Position numbers and translations under genes: made by a program. DNA of 12,054 bases, from the NCBI GenBank assembly GCA_938003515.1, contig CALKYL010000468.1, positions 1 through 12,054 on the forward strand, written 5' to 3'. Of the stretch, positions 6,447 through 12,054 are shown piece after piece (the first letter of the stretch is position 1; every line of letters starts with the position of its first letter). The notes below the pieces were generated by a model that worked only from the letters and a program-made list of their open reading frames with translations, was not told the DNA's origin and made no database searches. The stretch is from an uncultured bacterium. Lineage in GTDB: Bacteria; Planctomycetota; UBA1135; UBA2386.

Positions 6447-8924
6447 ATGGCAAGGACACTCGTTTCGGCCGCGCTCGCGGCGCTCTCGCTCGGATCGGCG
6501 GATCCCGTGTCGGCCCAGTGCTCCAACGAATGGCGCGCCGGCGACGGGCTGCCCGGGACCAACGGCACGATCGAGAGCCTCGGGCTCTGGGATCCCGACG
6601 GCGCCGGCCCGCTGACCGAACGCATCGTCGCCGGCGGGTTCCTCACCGTCGCCGGCCGCACGGTCGTGCAGCATCTCGCCGTCCTGGACCCGGCGACGGG
6701 CGCGTGGTCGTCGATCGGCGACGCGAACGACCGCGTGTACGCCATCCAGCAGATGCCGAACGGCGACCTCGTCGTCGCGGGCGCGTTCACGTCGATCGGC
6801 GGCGTCGCCGCCGACCGCATCGCGCGGTGGGACGGCAGCACGTGGTCGGGGCTCGGTTCGGGCGCGGACCAGGACGTGGAAGCGCTCGCGCTCCTGCCGA
6901 ACGGCGACCTGATCGCCGGCGGACGCTTCGTCGTCGTCGGCGGCGTGGTCGCGAACCGCGTCGCGCGCTGGGACGGAGCCGCGTGGTCGGCGCTCGCCGG
7001 CGGCCTCGATGGCTACGTCGTGAACATGGCGGTGCTGACCAACGGCGACCTCGTCGTCACCGGTGGGTTCACCAACGCAGGCGGCGTCGCGTGCAGCCAG
7101 ATCGCCCTGTGGGACGGCACCGGCTGGGACGCGCTCGGCGGCGGCTTCCAATACGGCTCGGGGGCGCTGGCCGCGCTGCCGGCGGGCGGGTTCGTCGTCG
7201 GCGGCAACTTCGCGTCGGCCGGCGGCGTCCCGGTCGTGCGCGTGGCCCGCTGGGTCGCCGGAACCTGGAGCGCGCTCGGGTCGGGCCTGCCGTTCGTGCC
7301 GGGAGCGCTGATCGCCGCGGCGAACGGCGACGTGTTCGTGGGTTCCTACTGGCCGGAGACGAACGGCGTGCAGCGGTGGGATGGCACCTCGTGGTCCCCG
7401 ATCTCGTCCGAGCTGCCGGGAACCGTGCGGTCGTTCGTGACGCTGCCGAACGGCGACCTCGTCATGGGCGGCCGCTTCCTCGAACCCGACGCCAACCAGC
7501 CGGTCTTCGCGCGCAACATCGCGCGGTGGGACGGCACCGGCTGGTCCGGCTTCGGCGACTGGACGATCGGCCGCGTGGAGGACATCTACCGCCGCGGCGG
7601 CACGATCGTCGTCAGCGGACGGTTCCGCGATCCGGCCTCGCCGACCGGGACGACCTCCGTCGGGCTGTGGAACGGCGACTCGCTGACGCCGCTCCCGCCG
7701 CCGCTCGCGCCGGGAGCCCAGGCGGTCGCGATCGCCGCGAACGGCGACGTGCTGGCTTCCGTGGAGTCGCCGGCCAGCAGGCCCAGCGAGGTCGTGCGCT
7801 GGGACGGCGCGTCGTGGACGACGCTCGGGGGCACCTTCATGAAGGGCTCCAGTCCCGGCAGCGTGCTCGACCTCGCCGTGCTGCCGACGGGCGAGCTGTT
7901 GGCTGCGGGCGACTTCTCCTTCGTGGGCACGACCGCGGCCATCCACGTCGCGAGGTGGACCGGCACGGCCTGGGTGGCGATGGACGCCGGCTTGCCGCCA
8001 TCCAACGTGCTGAGCAAGGTCAACCAGCTGCTCGTCGCGCCCGACGGCACCGTCTCGGCGTGCGGTTGGTTCGGCCCGTCGATGCCCGGCGCGTTCCGCT
8101 GGAACGGCAGCTCGTGGAGCGCGATCGGATTCCCGCCCGGCCCGGTCGACACGATCGCGGTCGACGGCCCGCACACGTTCGCCGCGGGTGAGTTCGCGAT
8201 CGGTGCGAGCGGTCCGGAGAACCGCGTGCTCCGTTGGGACGGCGCCGCCTGGACCCAGGTCGGGCCCGCCGCCGGAACCGGCCCGGTCGGGTTCTTCGAC
8301 ATGGCGGTGCTGCCGAACGGCGACCTCGCGGTCGCCGGGTTCTTCCCGAGCGCCGTCGCGGCGACGACGCGCCTGGCCCGCTGGGACGGCGCCAGCTGGA
8401 GCGCGCTCGGCGCGGATCCGGACGGCTCGTTCCTGACCGTCGAACTCGACGTCGACGGGGATCTCTTGTGTGGCGGCGGCTTCTTCGCGGTCGGCAACCA
8501 GGCGTCGGTCGCGCTCGCGCAGCTCCGCTCGACGTGCCCCGCGACGACGATGACGGCCGGTGCCGGCTGCGACGACGACGCGCTGACGGCTTCGCTGCCT
8601 TGGACCGGCGCGGCGTGGCGCGCGGACGGGACCGGCTTCCCCGGCGGTGCTCTGGTCGTCGACGTGCTCGGCCTGCAGCCGACGTCGCTGCCGCTGGCCG
8701 TGGTGTTCCCGACCGCGCTGCCCGGCTGCACGCTGCACGTGCAGCCCCTTCTCCTCGGCCTGCAGACGGCCGTGGCGGGCGGCGCGTCGACGCAGCTGGA
8801 CCTGCCGGACGATCCGACGCTCGCGGGCTCGGTCTTCCGCGCCCAGATGGTCTCGCTCGCGACCAGCGGCGCGCTCGAGGTGACCGCGACGAACGCGCTC
8901 GAGCTGACCGTCGGGGTGTTCTAG
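6447..8924 (+). CDS. Exported 13-repeat WDG-type beta-propeller protein with C-terminal module
   Basis: This encodes 825 residues, beginning with a signal peptide (ARTLVSAALAALSLGSADPVSA, cut before QC). From about residue 75 to 695 I count 13 repeats of about 45-50 residues. The consensus is [IV]ARWDG..WS.LG.G, then V..[ML]A.LPNGDLVV.G.F, then ..GGV....R. Repeats 5, 8 and 10 are the most divergent. This resembles the Rax2-like/cell-surface propeller repeats annotated in planctomycetes and myxobacteria, and would form one or two propellers. Residues about 696-825 are the same kind of C-terminal module as in the neighbours: AGAGCDDDA, then LPGCTLHVQPLLL, then LDLPDDPTLAGSVF.AQ, then ATNALELTVG. 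The ligand is unknown. Start 6447 places the signal peptide at the N-terminus. Confidence 0.85.
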   Translation: MARTLVSAALAALSLGSADPVSAQCSNEWRAGDGLPGTNGTIESLGLWDPDGAGPLTERIVAGGFLTVAGRTVVQHLAVLDPATGAWSSIGDANDRVYAIQQMPNGDLVVAGAFTSIGGVAADRIARWDGSTWSGLGSGADQDVEALALLPNGDLIAGGRFVVVGGVVANRVARWDGAAWSALAGGLDGYVVNMAVLTNGDLVVTGGFTNAGGVACSQIALWDGTGWDALGGGFQYGSGALAALPAGGFVVGGNFASAGGVPVVRVARWVAGTWSALGSGLPFVPGALIAAANGDVFVGSYWPETNGVQRWDGTSWSPISSELPGTVRSFVTLPNGDLVMGGRFLEPDANQPVFARNIARWDGTGWSGFGDWTIGRVEDIYRRGGTIVVSGRFRDPASPTGTTSVGLWNGDSLTPLPPPLAPGAQAVAIAANGDVLASVESPASRPSEVVRWDGASWTTLGGTFMKGSSPGSVLDLAVLPTGELLAAGDFSFVGTTAAIHVARWTGTAWVAMDAGLPPSNVLSKVNQLLVAPDGTVSACGWFGPSMPGAFRWNGSSWSAIGFPPGPVDTIAVDGPHTFAAGEFAIGASGPENRVLRWDGAAWTQVGPAAGTGPVGFFDMAVLPNGDLAVAGFFPSAVAATTRLARWDGASWSALGADPDGSFLTVELDVDGDLLCGGGFFAVGNQASVALAQLRSTCPATTMTAGAGCDDDALTASLPWTGAAWRADGTGFPGGALVVDVLGLQPTSLPLAVVFPTALPGCTLHVQPLLLGLQTAVAGGASTQLDLPDDPTLAGSVFRAQMVSLATSGALEVTATNALELTVGVF

Positions 8925-9133
8925 CCGGACGTCGCTGCCGGTCCCCGCCGCGGCTCCGGCTCGGCGCGAGCGGGAGAGCGCCGCGAGCCGCCGGCGGGCG
9001 GGTGTCGAGCCCGCGTCGGCGGACCGAGCAGGAGCGGGACCGGCGCCCCGGCCCGGCGTCGCGTTTTCTCGAGATCCCTGTCCCGCCGGGCCCGGCGCTC
9101 CGACTCGGGGAGGCGTCCCGCTTCCCCCTTCCC
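8925..9133. other. Intergenic region before the CARDB-like protein gene
   Basis: This is about 210 bp of very GC-rich DNA with no coding content that I can support. It holds a short T-run (9064-9067) after GC-rich self-complementary sequence, which might help terminate the upstream gene. It also holds a perfect 14-bp palindrome at 9084-9097. Confidence 0.45.
9084..9097. repeat. Perfect 14-bp palindrome upstream of the CARDB-like protein gene
   Basis: CGCCGGGCCCGGCG is fully symmetric and lies 50 nt before the start at 9147. It could be a dimer-binding operator. All-GC palindromes also occur by chance in such DNA, so the call is tentative. Confidence 0.3.
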
Positions 9134-9137
9134 GGAG
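9134..9137 (+). promoter_or_regulatory. Ribosome binding site GGAG
   Basis: GGAG directly abuts an ATG at 9138 but stands 9 nt before the ATG at 9147. The spacing favours 9147 as the true start of the downstream exported protein. Confidence 0.6.
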
Positions 9138-9146
9138 ATGACCCCG

Positions 9147-10631
9147 ATGTCCGCCCTCCGTTCGCTGCTCTGTTCCCTCACGATCCTCGCCCTCGGTGTC
9201 GACGCGAGAGCGACGCCCCAGGGCTCGGCGACCGACACGCTCGCCGACCAGTTCGCCCGCATGCAGGACTTCTCGACGTCGCCGCCGACGATCGACGCCT
9301 ACCTGAGCCACCTGCTGTACTACCTCGAGCCGAACGGCTCGTTCGAGCACCTCACCGGTCCGCCGTTCCCACAGCCCGGCCCCTTCTACCTGTTCCCCGG
9401 TCTCTGGTCGTACTCGGGCTTCTGCAGGACCGGGACCGAGGTGACCAGCTCGTCGCCGCGGTGCATCCGGAAGACGACGAACTGCTTCGTCACGCTGACC
9501 TTCACCGACGGCTCGCGCTACTCGTTCGAGGACCTGAGCGTGACGACGACGTGCGACGACGGCTCGTCCGACTCGTTCCAGAAGCGCTACCACGTCGCCG
9601 AGGTCGGCCCGCCGGGCGCGCGCGACTGGATCGTGCGCGTCGAGAGCTGGACGCAGGAGACCCTCGAGACACGCAAGCACTACGTGCGCGGCCGCGCCGG
9701 CGCGACGGCCTCGTTCCAGCACCGGAACGGCGCGGCGGTCGTCTCGGGCGGCCCGCTCGAGATCGACATGGCGCCCGGCGCCGTGCTCGACCTGACGCAG
9801 AACCCGGCGGGGAACGGCCCGCTGTTCGTCACCGACGGCCCCACCGTCCTGCGCTGCGACACGGTGCTGCTCGATCCGGGCGTCGTGCTCGCCGACCTGT
9901 TCTCGCCGCCGCCGATCGTCCTGCCGGGCGCGGTCGTCCCCGAGGTCGGCACGCCCGCGCTGCAGTTCGCGTACGCCGCGCAGTTCCCGCTGCACGTCGA
10001 CACGTCGATCTACAACGTCGGCAACGACGACCTGGTCGTGCAGGTCACGTGGAGCGGCGCGCAGACCGCCGCGGGTCAGTCGACCGTCAACGTGCCGATG
10101 GCTCAACGCGTCCGGATCCCGATCCAGCTGGCCGCGCCGGACACGGTCCTGGTGCAGGCCACGCCGATCGGCGCCCCCGGTGCCGCCGTCGACGGCGCGA
10201 TGATCGTCGCGAACGGACATGCCGGGGTGCTGCGCTACGGCACCGGCTCCGCGGGCTGCCTCGGCGTGCACGACGTCGCCATCGACGGACCGGTCGCGGT
10301 CGGCGGCAGCGCGGCGACGATCACCGTCACGAACAACAACCCGAACGGCATCGGCCTGTGGCTGTTCGGCGAGCCCGTCGCCGGCTACGGCGCGCTGTAC
10401 CTGCCCGGGCCGACCGAGCTGTACGTCGACGCGATCGCGCCGTGGTTCGTCACCGACCTCTACCTGTGCGATGCCGCGGGCGTCGGGTCGTTCGTGTTCC
10501 AGCCGCCGGCCGATCCGTCGCTCCGGGCCGTCGAGCTCGTGTGTCAACCGCTCGGCCTGTGGCTCGGCCCGTGCAACCCGGGCGCCCTGTCGTTCAGCAG
10601 CGGCCCGGCGTTGCTCTTGCAGGTGCAATAG
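9147..10631 (+). CDS. Exported protein with CARDB/Ig-like segment and C-terminal module
   Basis: This encodes 494 residues from ATG 9147; ATG 9138 is a second candidate but lies against the GGAG site. The signal peptide SALRSLLCSLTILALGVDARA is cleaved before TPQ. Residues about 25-260 are a Cys-containing region I cannot place (FCRTG, PRCIRK, TNCFV, TTTCDDGSS), with beta-rich sequence. Residues about 270-360 (YNVGNDDLVVQVTWSG, VRIPIQLAAPDTVLVQATPIG) look like a CARDB/Ig-type sandwich. Residues about 363-494 are a C-terminal module: YGTGSAGCLG, then LPGPTELYVDAIAP, then FQPPADPSLRAVELVCQPLGLW, then FSSGPALLLQV. These line up with the modules of the two preceding proteins, although the Cys after the glycine-rich start is shifted. 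The sigma-factor gene begins 9 nt after the stop, so both may share a transcript. Confidence 0.8.
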   Translation: MSALRSLLCSLTILALGVDARATPQGSATDTLADQFARMQDFSTSPPTIDAYLSHLLYYLEPNGSFEHLTGPPFPQPGPFYLFPGLWSYSGFCRTGTEVTSSSPRCIRKTTNCFVTLTFTDGSRYSFEDLSVTTTCDDGSSDSFQKRYHVAEVGPPGARDWIVRVESWTQETLETRKHYVRGRAGATASFQHRNGAAVVSGGPLEIDMAPGAVLDLTQNPAGNGPLFVTDGPTVLRCDTVLLDPGVVLADLFSPPPIVLPGAVVPEVGTPALQFAYAAQFPLHVDTSIYNVGNDDLVVQVTWSGAQTAAGQSTVNVPMAQRVRIPIQLAAPDTVLVQATPIGAPGAAVDGAMIVANGHAGVLRYGTGSAGCLGVHDVAIDGPVAVGGSAATITVTNNNPNGIGLWLFGEPVAGYGALYLPGPTELYVDAIAPWFVTDLYLCDAAGVGSFVFQPPADPSLRAVELVCQPLGLWLGPCNPGALSFSSGPALLLQVQ

Positions 10632-10640
10632 CCCGGTAGC

Positions 10641-11225
10641 ATGAAGGCCATGTCGAGCGGCAGCGCAGGCTCCCTGGAACTGCTCGCGCGCATCCAGAGC
10701 GGCGACGGCGAGGCGTGGAACGACCTCTACCTCCGCTACCGCGACCGCCTGCTGTTCACGATCCGCTGCCGCCTCGGATCCGGACTGCGCGCGCGACTGC
10801 AGTCCGAGGACATCCTGCACAGCGTCGTGCGCCAGGCGCTCGGCGATCTCGAGCGTTTCCGGCCGCGAGACGACGGCGCGCTCGGCCGCTACCTCCACGT
10901 CTGCGTACTGAACAAGATCCGCCAGAAGGGGAACTTCTTCGGCGCGCAGCGTCGTCGGGGCGACGTGCCGATGTCGGACTCGCTGCTCGCGCGTCTGCCG
11001 GCGGGCGGCACCGAGCGCTACCTCGACCACGAACGCTACGACGCGCTCGAGCGTGCGCTGCATCGGCTGCCGGAGCCGATGCGCGAGGCCGTGCTGCTGC
11101 GCACCGTGCAGGGCTGTTCCAACGAGGAAGCAGCACGCGCTCTCGGCAAGTCACCGGAAGCGACGTCGAAGCTCTACCAGCGCGCCCTCGCGCGCATGGC
11201 CGTCGCCGTCGGCAGGCGACCGTGA
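10641..11225 (+). CDS. ECF-type RNA polymerase sigma factor
   Basis: This encodes 194 residues. Residues about 10-85 are sigma region 2: LLARIQSGDGEAWNDLYLRYRDRLLFTIR, then the core-binding helix SEDILHSVVRQALGDLERF (55-73), then LGRYLHVCVLNKIRQK, the -10 recognition side. Residues about 135-190 are region 4: LHRLPEPMREAVLLRTVQGCSNEEAARALGKSPEATSKLYQRALARM, with a helix-turn-helix near 161-184 that reads the -35 element. Length and layout fit ECF sigma factors. No anti-sigma gene is in view. The next gene, a Ser/Thr kinase, overlaps it by 4 nt (GTGA). In planctomycetes, ECF factors paired with such kinases are known as a class, and in Vibrio EcfP is activated by the kinase PknT. Region 2.2 has H60-S61 where most ECF factors have Gln-Glu. 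ATG 10641 is used; ATG 10650 is also possible. Confidence 0.9.
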   Translation: MKAMSSGSAGSLELLARIQSGDGEAWNDLYLRYRDRLLFTIRCRLGSGLRARLQSEDILHSVVRQALGDLERFRPRDDGALGRYLHVCVLNKIRQKGNFFGAQRRRGDVPMSDSLLARLPAGGTERYLDHERYDALERALHRLPEPMREAVLLRTVQGCSNEEAARALGKSPEATSKLYQRALARMAVAVGRRP

Positions 11226-12054
11226 GAGGGCGCGACGACAGCGGCCTCGAGGCGCTCGTCGAGCGGTTTCTCGAGCGACGCACGTTCGAGCCGGCGCTCA
11301 CGGCGGAACGCTTCGCCGCCGAACACCCCGACGCGCCCGCGGGCCTGCTGGACAGCCTGCGCGCCTGCGACGAGGTCGCCGGCGCGCTGGGCGCGGACAT
11401 CGAGCCGATGCCGGAGACCATCGGCCCCTACCGCGTCGATCGCGAGCTCGGCCGCGGTGGCATGGGCGTCGTCTACGAGGTGACGCGCGGCGGCCGCCGG
11501 CTGGCCTTGAAGCGCATGTCGGTCGTCGCGCTGCTGCAGCCACGCGCGTTGCAGCGCTTCCAGCGCGAGGCCGACGTGCTGCGGCGGCTGCGCCATCCCG
11601 GGATCGTCGGCGTGCACGACGTCGGCACGGCGGACGGCGTGCCGTGGCTCGTGATGGACTTCGTCGCCGGCCGCTCGCTCGCGGACGTCGGCGCCCTGCC
11701 GTGGCGCCGCGCCGCCGAGGTCGTACGCGACGTCGCCGACGCGATCGCGTCGATGCACGACGCCGGGCTCTGTCATCGCGACCTCAAGCCGCAGAACGTC
11801 GTGCTGCAGCCGGACGGCACCCCGGTCGTCGTCGACTTCGGACTCGTCCACGACGACGCGGACGCGACGTTGACGGCGACCGGCGATCTGCTCGGCACGC
11901 CGCGCTACCTCGCGCCCGAACAGGCCGAAGGGCGGCCGACGGACGCGCGCACCGACGTGCACGCGCTCGGCCTCCTGCTCGCCGAGCTGCTCGCGGGCGA
12001 GCCGGCGCGGCGCGGGATCGAGCGCTCGGCGCTGCTGGCCGCCGCCCGGCGCGG
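11222..12054 (+). CDS. Hanks-type Ser/Thr protein kinase (3' end beyond window)
   Basis: The frame starts at GTG 11222, overlapping the sigma-factor stop, and is open to the window end (277 codons). Residues 1-70 are a helical N-terminal segment (LEALVERFLERRTFEPALTAERFAAEHPD) like that preceding many planctomycete kinases. The catalytic domain begins at IGPYRVDRELGRGGMGVVYE, with the glycine loop GRGGMG from 77. The ATP-binding lysine is K97 (LALKRM). Then come HRDLKPQN (H185, catalytic D187), DFG (D205-G207), and GTPRYLAPEQ with APE at 231-233. All key residues are present, so it should be active. The rest, often a transmembrane helix and sensor repeats, is out of view. Translational coupling with the sigma factor suggests that the kinase controls it. 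GTG is chosen because of the 4-nt overlap and because an ATG near 11408 would cut the N-terminal segment. Confidence 0.9.
   Translation, partial: MRGRDDSGLEALVERFLERRTFEPALTAERFAAEHPDAPAGLLDSLRACDEVAGALGADIEPMPETIGPYRVDRELGRGGMGVVYEVTRGGRRLALKRMSVVALLQPRALQRFQREADVLRRLRHPGIVGVHDVGTADGVPWLVMDFVAGRSLADVGALPWRRAAEVVRDVADAIASMHDAGLCHRDLKPQNVVLQPDGTPVVVDFGLVHDDADATLTATGDLLGTPRYLAPEQAEGRPTDARTDVHALGLLLAELLAGEPARRGIERSALLAAARR

Noticed and set aside
3916..6459. An 847-codon open frame on the minus strand
   Set aside because: It is the shadow of the Kelch-like gene and is Arg/Gly-rich without any domain.
6393..11063. A 1556-codon open frame on the minus strand
   Set aside because: It is antisense to three well-supported genes and the sigma factor. 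The translation is Arg/Ala/Asp/Val-rich repetitive text mirroring the plus-strand repeats, with no signal peptide or domain. High GC removes stop codons in this register.
1..12054. CRISPR arrays, tRNA or rRNA genes, insertion sequences
   Set aside because: No regularly spaced direct repeats, no tRNA or rRNA segments and no transposase or terminal repeats were seen on reading both strands. The repeated blocks at 6700-8500 are protein repeats within one gene.

Overview
The window is GC-rich DNA in which most genes encode exported proteins. It most likely comes from an uncultured planctomycete. This rests on long secreted beta-propeller proteins that end in a recurring planctomycete-style C-terminal module, a thioredoxin-fold protein with an HPLG..NNG segment, and an ECF sigma factor overlapped by a Ser/Thr kinase gene. 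No marker gene is present, so the assignment is an inference. Bases 1-49 are not biological: they are Illumina TruSeq adapter, so this is a contig end and the first join is unsafe.

Layout. (1) 52-204, +: the 3' end of an FG-GAP repeat protein fused to adapter. (2) 205-510: non-coding gap between convergent genes. (3) 511-2368, -: a probable two-gene unit, a small multi-spanning membrane protein followed by an exported thioredoxin-fold protein whose frame is interrupted by one TGA at 1519-1521. (4) 2369-2620: divergent control region with two strong hairpins. (5) 2621-4060, +: a Cys-rich secreted protein and, 12 nt on, an N-terminally anchored protein of unknown function. (6) 4138-10631, +: three large exported proteins in a row: a Kelch-like propeller, a 13-repeat WDG propeller, and a protein with a CARDB/Ig-like segment. 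All three end in a related module of about 125-132 residues. (7) 10641 to the window end, +: an ECF sigma factor and an overlapping Hanks-type Ser/Thr kinase, which is cut by the window edge.

The exported proteins look like cell-surface or periplasmic material, and the sigma/kinase pair looks like a one-operon signalling module. The sigma gene starts 9 nt after the last secreted-protein gene, so the two may be co-transcribed.

The most noteworthy item is the TGA at 1519-1521. It lies in the thioredoxin active-site region, both sides stay in the same frame, and it is followed at the right distance by a bacterial SECIS-like stem-loop with a GGUCG apical loop. It may be a selenocysteine codon. 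A nonsense mutation or assembly error cannot be excluded from sequence alone.
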